DNA from: Roseiarcus sp963741845
GTDB taxonomy: Bacteria > Pseudomonadota > Alphaproteobacteria > Rhizobiales > Beijerinckiaceae
Assembly (NCBI GenBank): GCA_963741845.1
Contig: CAVUJV010000025.1
Coordinates: forward strand, 186,001-250,000
Direction of reading: 5' to 3'
Length of the DNA stretch: 64,000 nt
The notes beneath the pieces were generated by a model. That model saw only the letters and a list, made by a program, of their open reading frames with translations, did no database searches and had not been told where the DNA came from. Both the position numbers and the translations under genes were made by a program. This document shows, in pieces, positions 36,902 to 45,280 of this stretch. Within the stretch, counting starts at the first letter, position 1. Every line of letters starts with the position of its first letter.

Positions 36902-37375
36902 ATGGCCAAGAACACGATTTGTCTTTGGTACGATAAGGACGCCGAGGCCGCGGCCCAATTCTACGCAAAGACCTTTCCCGACAGCGCGGTCCATGCGGTG
37001 CACCTTGCGCCCGGCGATTATCCCAGCGGCAAGAAGGGCAATGTCCTGACAGTCGAATTCACCGTTGTCGGCGTGCCCTGCCTCGGCCTCAATGGCGGGC
37101 CGGCGTTCAAGCACAACGAGTCCTTCTCGTTTCAGATCGCGACCGACGATCAGGAAGAAACCGACCGCTACTGGAATGCGATTGTCGGCAATGGCGGACA
37201 GGAGAGCCAGTGCGGCTGGTGCAAGGACAAGTGGGGAATCTCGTGGCAAATCACGCCGCGGGCATTGACGGACGCGCTGGCTGCCGGCGGCGAGGAAGCA
37301 AAGCGCGCTTTCGCGGCCATGATGGACATGAAGAAAATCGATGTCGCCGCGATCGAGGCCGCGCGGCGCGGCTGA
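36902..37375 (+). CDS. VOC-superfamily protein (PhnB/3-demethylubiquinone-methyltransferase-like)
   Basis: A 157-residue glyoxalase-fold protein, with LWYDKDAEAAAQFYAKTFPDS at the start and FKHNESFSFQIATDDQEE and GWCKDKWGISWQITP later, as in PhnB-like VOC proteins. Despite the family's common label it has no methyltransferase fold; its substrate is unknown. RBS GGGAG precedes the ATG by about eight bases. It follows the hybrid kinase by 180 bases. The last codons are followed by the uvrC-derived fragment. Confidence 0.85.
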   Translation: MAKNTICLWYDKDAEAAAQFYAKTFPDSAVHAVHLAPGDYPSGKKGNVLTVEFTVVGVPCLGLNGGPAFKHNESFSFQIATDDQEETDRYWNAIVGNGGQESQCGWCKDKWGISWQITPRALTDALAAGGEEAKRAFAAMMDMKKIDVAAIEAARRG

Positions 37376-37424
37376 CCGGGCGCTGTACCGCCGCGCGTTT
37401 GAGCGACGGATGCCCGTGGCTCCC

Positions 37425-37596
37425 CGCGCGAGAAGGATTTCGCCAAAAGCCCGCACGGCGAAATTTCGGCATCGGCCCCGCCCGCAAGCGCGCGGGCCTC
37501 GCCGATCTCGAAAAGACGCCGGGGCTCGACGCCGCCACCGCGAAGGCGGTGTACGACTTTTTCCGCGAGGCGGGACGGGGGTCGGGACTCCGATGA
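37425..37596 (+). pseudogene. Decayed copy of the uvrC 3' end
   Basis: This segment matches the end of uvrC (33838-34038). Positions 37492-37527 are identical to 33947-33982 over 36 bases. Its translation ADLEKTPGLDAATAKAVYDF matches the UvrC C-terminal helix-hairpin-helix. The copy lacks 42 bases (14 residues, LLLAFGSAKAVARA in UvrC) between short GCGCG repeats, and it is out of frame near 37467. It ends with a stop at 37596. It has no start of its own and is not a gene. Confidence 0.85.
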
Positions 37597-39363
37597 GACT
37601 GCGGCCGATGAGGCCGGCGCAGCGGAAAAACGCGAATGGTTGGATTTACCCAATGAGGGCCGGTCCCACCATTCATCGAGAACGGTATGTTGCTCCAGAG
37701 TCCTTGGCGTGTTCATCGTAGAGTCGAGCTTAAGGTAGCCGACGTTGCCTTTCCGAAGATTGCAAGAGCTCTCGGAGCGATCACCCGCAGGCGTGGACAT
37801 GGTTTTGTTCTGATCCGGAATCAGAAGGTTGTAATACGGCATTCGGTTCCTCCGACGCTAAAAGCATATGCACCGCCCTTGAAATCGCACCGCCGGGCGG
37901 CAGGAAAGATGGGCAATGGTGACAGAAACTGAAGCTCGCCGACAAGCGATCATCAAAGGGATTGTACGTCAGCGCCTAATCGGGTGGCTTTGGGTCTGCT
38001 GGCTGCGCAGTCGCAATTTACTGATTTCGTTGGGGCGCTCTTTTTCGGAAAAGCGTGGTCGAATTTCGTAGGACGCAGTGAGGTGACATCGGGTACGCTC
38101 TATCGCGTGTCGCTTAAGATCTGCTCAGATAAAAGGAAAGAGACTGCCGCCTAACGCGGGACGGCAGGAGGCAGCCCACTTGGCAGCCAGCAGGTGAGGA
38201 CTTCCACGAAAAGGCGCTGGGGCTCACAGACGCGAAGGCGGTGCAATTTTTTAACACGAAGAGGGTGATGCACGAAGCGGTGCGCCAGCGCGCGACGCGG
38301 CAATCGGACTCTGCTGGCTGACGATGGCTAATTGCCGGAGCGCGTTTTCATTCGCGACGTCTCGTTCGTTATTTGGCATGCGCCACAGCGTAATGCTCTT
38401 CGCAGAAGAAATTGCTCTCAGGACATTACGTTCTGCACGAGGTGCTCGCGTCGCATAAAACCTTCCTCGCAGGAACGCGCCTCTTCGAGGTGCCGCGCCG
38501 ACGCCGACTGATCCACAGATCGTCGACGTCCGCGGACTAAGTCTGACAGTCAAAGGGGGCGTACGAACCGACGCTCTCCTATGTTCGATTCTGGACCGGA
38601 GAACCGCCCTCTTTTATGAAGGCCCAATTTTGCGCCTATGATTTCGAGTGACTCACTTTGCATAACGGCTCGTATCATCGAGGATGCGCTCGTTAAGCTA
38701 GCTCCTGTCGCTCTCGCCTTCCTTACACGCTTGATGTCGACGGACCTATGTAATTTCTCGCGCGAACGGCCACGACAGGCAGGAATCAGGTACGGACTGT
38801 CGGTCGATCACGACCCATTCGACAAAGCCGGCCGATCCCGATAGGCGAGGGCAGACCTCGTGTTTGGAACGGGTGATCGGGACCGTGTACCCAGCGTTCA
38901 ACTCGAATGCTGCGAGGCAGATAATTTGGCACTCCTCCCTAATTTGTGGTATAAACGCCTTCAAATTTAGACTGTTAAACACACTATTGTCAAGTAATGT
39001 TAGCGGGAATCGAGAGTATCAGTGTAGAAATACTTTGTCACTCAGACACATTCGAGTGGCAGTCAGATTATCTGGTGAGTACACTCAGAGGCTGAAATCG
39101 CCTTTAGCCGTGAAGGATCGTCCCAGTCGACGTGAAGTGGCGAGGCGAAGGAGTTGCGTCAAAAGCGGGCATGCGCCTTGATCCGCTGAGCGTGATAGAC
39201 GGACCGACAGCGCTAAATGTGCGCCGAAATTTCATGTGATTGACGTTATGAAAGCAATATGCAATTCTTGAGCACACGTTTGCCATTCAGGTCGACCGCA
39301 ATTTTCGGCGTCTGGCAGAACGTGACCGGCCGCCGGTCAGGCTAATGCAGATGGACGCTGACC
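37597..39363. other. Gene-poor, lower-GC stretch downstream of the uvrC copy
   Basis: No gene is recognisable over about 1.75 kb. GC is clearly lower than in the rest of the window, most obviously at 38640-39300. Short open frames exist (for instance 37687-37932, and 38746-38982 on the minus strand) but match no family I know and lack convincing starts. Apart from a possible third uvrC-like remnant (38199-38264), I see no transposase, RNA gene or repeat. It reads like decayed mobile or foreign DNA. Confidence 0.6.
38199..38264 (+). repeat. Possible third, very degraded uvrC 3'-end fragment
   Basis: The translation EKALGLTDAKAVQFFNTKR resembles the end of the UvrC copy (EKTPGLDAATAKAVYDFFRE). 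At the DNA level cgaaaag, ggggctc and gcgaaggcggtg recur in the same order. The match is short and gapped, so chance cannot be excluded. Confidence 0.35.
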
Positions 39364-39701
39364 ATGGCTACCGCGGTTAGCCGCATCCTCGATCAGTTGA
39401 AGGACGAGGGAGGCCTGCAAGGGAAGGACATCGCGAACATCGTCCGGTGTCTCCCGCGACCGTGTCCCGCTGGTCGAGCGGCAAGGCGACCCCCGATCTT
39501 CGGACGCAAACCGTCATCGCCGAGCTGCGTTATGTCGTCGACCGGCTCTCCGACTTCTACACGCCTGCCGAGGCCCGGTTGTGGCTTCATGCCAGGCACC
39601 CGATGCTGAACGGCGAGCGCGCCATCGACCTCATCAATGAAGGGCGCGCCGAAGCCGTGCTCGCCGTGATCGAGACCCTTGAAACCGCCGCCTACACCTG
39701 A
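39364..39701 (+). pseudogene. Xre/MbcA/ParS-family antitoxin, frameshifted
   Basis: About 112 residues if repaired. The N-terminal part (VSRILDQLKDEGGLQGKDIANIV) runs into another frame near 39445, which continues SPATVSRWSSGKATPDL (helix-turn-helix) and RLSDFYTPAEARLWLHARHP and GERAIDLINEGRAEAVLAVI, the MbcA/ParS/Xre antitoxin C-terminal domain. The shift is minus one (or plus two), the opposite sense of most shifts in this window. Its TGA overlaps the toxin ATG (TGATG). It would bind and neutralise the RES toxin and repress the operon. Confidence 0.75.
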
Positions 39702-40262
39702 TGGCCGCAGAATTTCGGAAGGCGCGCGATCTCGGGCTTCTCGACGCGATCGACGCTTTGCCTCGCGAACCGTTCGAGGGGCGGGTATGGCGAGTCGTCC
39801 GGGAGGGCGCGATCCGGTACTCGGCGGCCCCTCGCAGAGCCGGTGGTGCAACGGAGAGTTCGACGTTCTTTACACGTCTCTTGATCGAAACGGGGCTATT
39901 GCGGAAATTCATGCGCTGCTGTCGCTTCAACCGGTATTTCCGTCAAAAATGCGCTGGGATTGTTATGAACTGGAGGTCAAAACCCTAAAGGCGCTTCGCT
40001 TGGCGGACTATCCACGCTGGAGAAGCTTGGCGTCGATACGTCAACCTATCGGCAGCGTCGTTACGATCAGACGCAGAGCATCGCCGACGCGGCGTTCTTT
40101 CTGGGCTTTGACGCGGTCATAGCCCCGAGCGCCCGCTGGAATTGTCAGAACCTGATGCTCTTCACAGATCGATTGGGTGCGGGCGACATTGGACAGACAT
40201 CAGAGCGGGCGGTTCCGATCGATTGGGCTGTCTGGCGCCGTCAGCATCCGAAGAACCCGTAA
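39701..40262 (+). pseudogene. RES-domain toxin, two frameshifts
   Basis: About 187 residues if repaired. RES toxins deplete NAD+. The expected Arg, Glu and Ser positions occur across three frames: FEGRVWRVVREG, then RDPVLGGPSQSRWCNGEFDV and LYTSLDRNGAIAEIHALLSL, then STLEKLGVDTSTYRQRRYDQ and ADAAFFLGFDAVIAPSARW. Single missing bases at 39805-39807 (a GGG run) and near 40008 restore the frame. Both losses are minus one. The pair with the antitoxin is the standard Xre-RES arrangement. As written it cannot make an active toxin. Confidence 0.75.
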
Positions 40263-40386
40263 AGCGCCTGAGGCGCTGGCTGCGAGATTGCAATTGTTTC
40301 CAGAAAATCAGAATTTGTGCTAGGCTTCGGTTATGGAAGGCCCTGTCTGTCGGTCGAGGGGTGAGAGCGTTCGCTCCGCCGCGTCG

Positions 40387-40407
40387 TGGCCGGGCTTGTC
40401 CCGGCCA
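40387..40407. repeat. REP-like palindrome A
   Basis: An 8-bp perfect stem (TGGCCGGG with CCCGGCCA) has a five-base loop, cttgt. A related ccgggcttgtccc core recurs near 47299-47311. It lies in the 500-base gap between the RES toxin and the L,D-transpeptidase. Such elements are typical intergenic repeats of Hyphomicrobiales. Confidence 0.6.
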
Positions 40408-40492
40408 TCTACGCAAACACTGCGGCCTTCCGGGTGAGGGATTGATAGGACAAAAAATTGGAATCGAAGCGAATGACAATTCCGGCGCGTGG

Positions 40493-40515
40493 ATGGCCGG
40501 CTCAAGGCCGGCCAT
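40493..40515. repeat. REP-like palindrome B
   Basis: A 9-bp perfect stem (ATGGCCGGC with GCCGGCCAT) with a five-base loop, 85 bases from palindrome A. The two probably form one composite intergenic element of about 130 bases. The remainder of the gap 40263-40762 holds no recognisable gene. Confidence 0.6.
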
Positions 40516-40762
40516 GACATGGAAGAGGCGCCGCGCATGGGGCCGAACCCGGCCAAGGGGCGGCTTCACGTCCCTCCCACGGGGCAGGAGCGCAAGGAAA
40601 AACATTACCGCCGCACGCGCCCCATAACCCCTTGAAAAGTCACGATTCGGACGAGAGAATCCAAGGAAATCCAAGAGAATCCAATAGCCCTTTTGGGCGC
40701 CGATTCGGTCCCGGCGCGCGGCGGCCAAGCTTTTCCAAATCACGAGGGCCAGCCGGAAGCCG

Positions 40763-41269
40763 TCACCGGGTCATCATCACCGGCGCGCCGACAGCGACGC
40801 GGTTGAAAAGGTCGATCACGTCCTCGTTCAGCATGCGGATGCAGCCGTAGGACGCGGCCGTTCCGATCGAGGCGCGCATGGCGCGGCTCGTGCCGTGGAT
40901 GGCGATCTCGTCGCGGTCGAGCAGGATGGCGCGGGCGCCCATCGGGTTATGGGGCGCGCCGCCCTGGATGACGTCCGGCAGTTCGGGATGGTCGCGCTTG
41001 ACCGAGTCCGGCGGCGACCACGCCGGCTCGACGTATTTGGCCTGAACCCGCGCCGGCCCCAGCCATTCCTTGCCGCGCTTCGCGACCGCGACCGGATAGG
41101 CGATGGCGGTCTCGCCGTCGAGGATCAGGTAGAGCCGCCGCGCCGACTGGCTGATGAGGATCGAGCCCGCGGGATAGCCGGACTCGAGGCCGACGAGCCG
41201 TCCCGCGAAGGCGGGCGGCGCGAGGCTGACGGCGAAGGCGACGAGCGCCGCGAGGGCGGCTCTGCGCAT
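40763..41269 (-). CDS. L,D-transpeptidase (YkuD), secreted
   Basis: A 168-residue protein with a signal peptide (MRRAALAALVAFAVSLAPPAFA). The YkuD catalytic motif appears as IAIHGTSRAMRASIGTAASY followed directly by GCIRM, with the nucleophilic Cys near residue 142. Such enzymes make 3-3 peptidoglycan crosslinks or attach proteins to peptidoglycan in the periplasm. It has no separate LysM domain. It is convergent with the toxin gene across a 500-base gap and lies 97 bases after phaZ on the same strand. Confidence 0.92.
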   Translation of the reverse strand: MRRAALAALVAFAVSLAPPAFAGRLVGLESGYPAGSILISQSARRLYLILDGETAIAYPVAVAKRGKEWLGPARVQAKYVEPAWSPPDSVKRDHPELPDVIQGGAPHNPMGARAILLDRDEIAIHGTSRAMRASIGTAASYGCIRMLNEDVIDLFNRVAVGAPVMMTR

Positions 41270-41366
41270 GGGGACGGGCTCCGGGATACTCCCTGCCCGC
41301 TCAGTCTATCCCCACGGACGCGACGGCGCGCGGCCCTTCGCGGGACGCGGTAAACGGCTTGCGAAA

Positions 41367-42663
41367 TCAGGCGTGGAGGAGCTTGCCGTTCGCCTTCTGC
41401 GCGGCGCGCCTCGGCTTCGTCGCATCCACCATGCCGATGAAGTCGCGGATGCGCGGCGCGATCTCCTTGCGGAAGCGCGAGCCGTTGAAGACGCCGTAGT
41501 GGCCGACGCCGAGCTGCATGTAGTGCTGCTTGCGGGAGGCCGGAACGTTGGAGCAGAGTTCGAGCGCCGCCTGCGTCTGGCCGACGCCGGAAATGTCGTC
41601 CTTCTCGCCCTCGACCGTCATGAGGCCGCAATTGCGGATGGCCTTGAGGTCCACGCGTTCGCCGCGATGCCGCATCTGGCCTTTGGGCAGAAGGTGCCGG
41701 ACGAAGACGCTCTCGATCGTCTGCATGTAATATTCGGCGGTGAGATCCATCACCGCCATGTATTCGTCGTAGAACTCGCGGTGCTTCTCGGCCGGTTCGC
41801 CGTCGCCCTTCACGAGATGCTTGAACATGTCGAGATGGGCGTTGACGTGGCGATCGAGATTCATCGCCATGAAGCCGGAAAGCTGAAGGAAACCCGGATA
41901 GACTTCGCGCCCGAAACCCGGATAGGGCAGCGGCACGGTGTGCAGGCAGTTCTGGCGGAACCAGTCGACGCCGCGCGTCTCGGCAAGCTTGTTGACCTCG
42001 GTCGGGCTCCGCCGCGTGTCGATGGGGCCGCCCATGAGCGTCATGCTGGCGGGCGCATCCGGATCCGAATCCGCTTCCATCACGGCGGAGGCGATGATCA
42101 GCGGCACCGCGGGCTGACAGACCCCGAGCGTATGCACGCCCGGACCGAGGTGGTGCAGAATCTCGATCAGGTAATCGACATAGTCGTCCAGGCTGAAATA
42201 GCCGTCGACGATCGGGACGACCCGAGCGTCCGCCCAGTCGGTGATGTAGACGTCGCAATGGGGCAGGAAGGCCGCGACCGTGCCGCGCAGGAGCGTGGCG
42301 TAATGGCCCGACATCGGCGCGACGATCAGGAACTTCGGCTGCTCGGCGCCCGCCGGGGAAATCCGGCCGGGCAAAACGCAGCAGGCTGCAGAAGGGCCGG
42401 GTCCAGACGACCTCCTCCTCAACCGGATAGGAGCGTCCGTCCTCGGCGGTGAATTCATTGAGGCCGAAGGCCGGCTTGCCGTAGCGGCGGGTCATGCGCT
42501 CGAACATCTCCGCGCCTGCCGAAATGTTCTTGCCGAAAAGGGTATGGGACAGCGGGTTCCAGGGATTGCTGAAGGCGAAATGGGCGGCGTCCGACCAGGC
42601 GCGAGCGGGCACAAGCGCCGCATGCGCCATCTCATAGAGTTCGTACGGTTTGCCCTGGAACAT
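41367..42663 (-). CDS. phaZ: Intracellular polyhydroxyalkanoate depolymerase, one frameshift
   Basis: About 431 residues after repair. PhaZ mobilises PHB granules. The N-terminal YELYEMAHAALVPARAWSD and the block MSGHYATLLRGTVAAFL are typical; the nucleophile is the Cys of LGVCQPAVP near residue 185, and GVGHYGVFNGSRFR holds the catalytic His. An extra G in the GGGG run at 42355-42358 shifts the frame; removal gives FARPDFPAGAEQPKFL. I chose the ATG at 42663 (MFQGKPYEL). It implies that the organism stores PHB. Confidence 0.9.
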
Positions 42664-42749
42664 GCGCAGTCGCCCCCATTTCCCCATCCGGGCGCCGGGG
42701 GACGCCCGGAAGCATGTTAGCGTAATGTCACAATGCTTAAGATTCAATC

Positions 42750-42761
42750 AGTCTTAAGACT
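42750..42761. promoter_or_regulatory. Palindrome upstream of phaZ
   Basis: AGTCTTAAGACT is a perfect 12-base palindrome 87 bases before the phaZ start. A second CTTAAG copy lies 14 bases away (42736-42741). The 200 bases around it are the AT-richest between phaZ and grxD. It may bind a regulator of PHB breakdown, but no factor is named by the sequence. Confidence 0.4.
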
Positions 42762-42864
42762 TATACGCAGCACTTCGCCGGTTTCTTAACCACCGAAAAG
42801 GCAAAGCATTCCCGACGCCGGGGAGGCGACAGCGCCGGGCGCTTCGGCTTTTGTTAACTTTCGA

Positions 42865-43200
42865 TCAGGCTTTGGCCTTCAACGGGACGCCGGCCTCGGT
42901 AAGGAGCGCGGCCAGTTCGCCGGACTGGAACATCTCGCGGGCGATGTCGCAGCCGCCGACAAATTCGCCCTTCACATAGAGCTGCGGGATGGTCGGCCAG
43001 TTGGCGTATTCCTTCACGCCCTGGCGGATCTCCTCATCTTCGAGGATGTTCACGCCATGAACTGGCGCGCCGAGATAGTCAAGAATCTGAACCACTTGGC
43101 CGGAAAAGCCACACTGCGGAAAATCGGGCGTGCCCTTCATGAAGAGGACGACGGGGTGTTCCGAGATAACCTTCTCGATGCGTTCGCGAGCATTCGCCAT
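42865..43200 (-). CDS. grxD: Monothiol glutaredoxin (Grx4/GrxD)
   Basis: A 111-residue CGFS-type glutaredoxin (MKGTPDFPQCGFSGQVVQIL, active Cys30), followed by WPTIPQLYVKGEFVGGCDI with the glutathione-binding TIP-loop. It carries and transfers 2Fe-2S clusters, typically together with BolA. No bolA lies next to it. The start at 43200 (MANARERIEK) is chosen over an upstream extension. Confidence 0.94.
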   Translation of the reverse strand: MANARERIEKVISEHPVVLFMKGTPDFPQCGFSGQVVQILDYLGAPVHGVNILEDEEIRQGVKEYANWPTIPQLYVKGEFVGGCDIAREMFQSGELAALLTEAGVPLKAKA

Positions 43201-43303
43201 GGCGCTGGTCCTTTCCGTAGCGGAGTCAAGGTTCCGCCCGTTTTGCAAGGAACGCATATAGCGACCTCAAAGCGGTCTCGCCAGTCTCCCCGGCAGAGAC
43301 GCC

Positions 43304-44335
43304 TCAGCCGCCCGTCGCGCTCATGTGGCGGCGCGTCGCCGGCGGGGCCGCGCGAGCGATAACAAAATCGTGACCCTTGGGCTTTCGGGCGATTGCGGCC
43401 CGGATGGCCTCGATGAGCGGCTCGTCCGATTCGGAGCGCCGCAGCGGCGCGCGAAGGTCGGCCGCGTCTTCCTGGCCGAGGCACATGTAGAGCGTCCCGG
43501 TGCAGGTGACCCGGACGCGGTTGCAGCTCTCGCAGAAATTGTGGGTCAGCGGCGTGATAAAGCCGATCCGGCCGCCCGTCTCCGCGACGTCGAAATAGCG
43601 GGCCGGTCCGCCGGTCGCGTAGGTCGAGGGGGCGAGCGTCAGCGTCTGTTCGAGGCCGCGCCGCAATTCGGTGAGCGGCAGGAACTGGTCGGCGCGGTCG
43701 CGCTCCATGGCGCCAAGCGGCATGACCTCGATGAAGGCGATGTCGAAGCCCCGTCCGTGCGCCCAGCGCACGAGCTCCAGCGCCTCGCCGTCGTTGAAGC
43801 CCTTCATCGCGACCGTGTTGATCTTGATGTTGAGGCCGGCGGCGGCCGCGGCGTCAATGCCTTTGAGAACGGTCGAAAGATCGCCCCAGCGGGTGACCGT
43901 CCGGAACTTGTCGGGATCGAGCGTGTCCAGGGAGACATTGATCCGCCGCACGCCGCAATCCGCGAGTTCGCCAGCGAAGCGATGAAGCTGCGAACCGTTG
44001 GTGGTGACAGTCAGCTCCTCCAGCGCCCCATTGTCCAGGTGTCGCTTGAGGCCCCGGAAGAGCGACATCACATTCCGCCGGACGAGCGGCTCGCCGCCCG
44101 TGATGCGGATCTTCCGGGCGCCAAGCCCGATGAAAGCCGAACACAGCCGGTCCATCTCTTCGAGCGACAAAACGTCCCGCTTGGGCAGGAACGTCATGTC
44201 CTCGGACATGCAATAGACGCAGCGATAGTCGCAGCGGTCGGTCACCGACACGCGGACGTAACGGATCGCCCGCCCGAACGGATCGATCAGGGACGGCTCG
44301 GAAAGCGTCGCGGACACGGGCGCAAGGACGTTCAT
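43304..44335 (-). CDS. moaA: GTP 3',8-cyclase MoaA
   Basis: A 343-residue radical SAM enzyme for the first step of molybdenum cofactor synthesis. The N-terminal 4Fe-4S cluster binds VTDRCDYRCVYCM near residue 35; the C-terminal cluster binds FCESCNRVRVTCTG near residue 265; ITGGEPLVRRN is the SAM region. The C-terminal Gly-Gly tail (SATGG) is intact. I chose the ATG at 44335 (MNVLAPV); one 12 bases upstream is possible. No other moa gene is in the window. Confidence 0.94.
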   Translation of the reverse strand: MNVLAPVSATLSEPSLIDPFGRAIRYVRVSVTDRCDYRCVYCMSEDMTFLPKRDVLSLEEMDRLCSAFIGLGARKIRITGGEPLVRRNVMSLFRGLKRHLDNGALEELTVTTNGSQLHRFAGELADCGVRRINVSLDTLDPDKFRTVTRWGDLSTVLKGIDAAAAAGLNIKINTVAMKGFNDGEALELVRWAHGRGFDIAFIEVMPLGAMERDRADQFLPLTELRRGLEQTLTLAPSTYATGGPARYFDVAETGGRIGFITPLTHNFCESCNRVRVTCTGTLYMCLGQEDAADLRAPLRRSESDEPLIEAIRAAIARKPKGHDFVIARAAPPATRRHMSATGG

Positions 44336-44413
44336 GAACGAATACATAATCGCGCCGGCGCCCGAATGAAAGGCGTCCGCCGGCTGGAGCGGGCGGCGGA
44401 TGCCGAAGGCCGG

Positions 44414-44965
44414 TCAGCGCGTTACGATCACCCGCGTGCCGACATGCGCGCGCGCATAGAGGTCCATTACGTCTTCATTGGTCATCCGGATGCAGCCGGA
44501 CGAGACCGCCTGGCCGATTGTGTCCGGCTCGTTCGATCCGTGGATGCGGTAGAGCGTGCCGCCGAGATACATGGCGCGCGCGCCGAGCGGATTGTCGATA
44601 CCGCCTTTCATATGCCGCGGGAGATCGGGCCGCCGCCTGAGCATCTGGGCAGGGGGGGTCCAGTCGGGCCATTCGCGCTTGTTGGCGATGCGGGTGACGC
44701 CGCGCCAGGTGAAGCCGGGACGGCCGACGCCAACCCCGTAACGAAGGGCCTGATGGTCCGGCAACACGTAATAGAGCCGCCGCTCGCCTGTGCGGATGAT
44801 GATCGTGCCCGGCCTTTCATTCCCTGCGAAGGAAACAACCTCGCGCGGGATCGGCGAAGCGACCGGCTGCAGTTGCGAATCGAGAAAATTGGCGGATGCG
44901 GATGAAACGCCTGCGCAAGCGATCAGGCCCGCCAGCGCGGCGGCGCGAACCAAGGAACGCAGCAT
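44414..44965 (-). CDS. L,D-transpeptidase (YkuD), secreted
   Basis: A 183-residue protein with a signal peptide (RAAALAGLIACAGVSSASA). The catalytic motif reads RIHGSNEPDTIGQAVSSGCI, with Cys near residue 160 followed by RMTNEDVMDLY. It shares TIIIRTGERRLYYVLP and GVTRIANKREWPDW with the ErfK/YbiS group. It acts on periplasmic peptidoglycan. It is the second such gene in the window, 3.7 kb from the first, but the two proteins are clearly different in sequence. Confidence 0.9.
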   Translation of the reverse strand: MLRSLVRAAALAGLIACAGVSSASANFLDSQLQPVASPIPREVVSFAGNERPGTIIIRTGERRLYYVLPDHQALRYGVGVGRPGFTWRGVTRIANKREWPDWTPPAQMLRRRPDLPRHMKGGIDNPLGARAMYLGGTLYRIHGSNEPDTIGQAVSSGCIRMTNEDVMDLYARAHVGTRVIVTR

Positions 44966-45154
44966 CTTTGCCTCTCGAAAAAAGTCCCCTCGCGTCAAAA
45001 CGCGAACGCGGCGAATGGCTTGTCGGTTCCCGGGGACGCCGCATCCCCTCTGGGGAATTATGGCGCGCGCTGGACTTTTCGCAACGGGTTACGCCTCATC
45101 TCCGCCAGAAATCGGTCGATTCAGTTAAATTTCGCGACAATATGAAGCACAAGG

Positions 45155-45280
45155 ATGCGCGGGGACGGGCGGCTGGTCGAGTTCACGCGCTCGGTCTATC
45201 GCTCGGACCGTTACGACTTGGTCGCGGAACTGACCCTTCCGCCGGAGATGGGGCATGGCATGGAGAGTGCGGCGGGATGA
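45155..45280 (+). pseudogene. C-terminal remnant of a GntR/UTRA-type (NagQ-like) regulator
   Basis: A 41-codon frame reads RGDGRLVEFTRSVYRSDRYD and ends in LVAEL and a short tail. This is the C-terminal end of the UTRA domain of HutC/NagQ-type GntR regulators. The DNA-binding domain and most of the UTRA domain are missing upstream, where an in-frame stop lies close by. Its TGA overlaps the start of the SIS gene (ATGA). The arrangement suggests a former nagQ-nagB-II operon whose regulator was lost by deletion. Confidence 0.65.

Noticed and set aside
37687..37932. Open frame of 81 codons with a faint toxin-like look
   Set aside because: No family match and no ribosome-binding site; it lies in the gene-poor stretch and was not annotated.
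38746..38982. Minus-strand frame of 78 codons in the low-GC stretch
   Set aside because: No recognisable domain and AT-rich sequence can give such a frame by chance.
43304..44335. A molybdenum-cofactor riboswitch before moaA
   Set aside because: The 70 bases between moaA and the L,D-transpeptidase gene are too short and show no matching fold.
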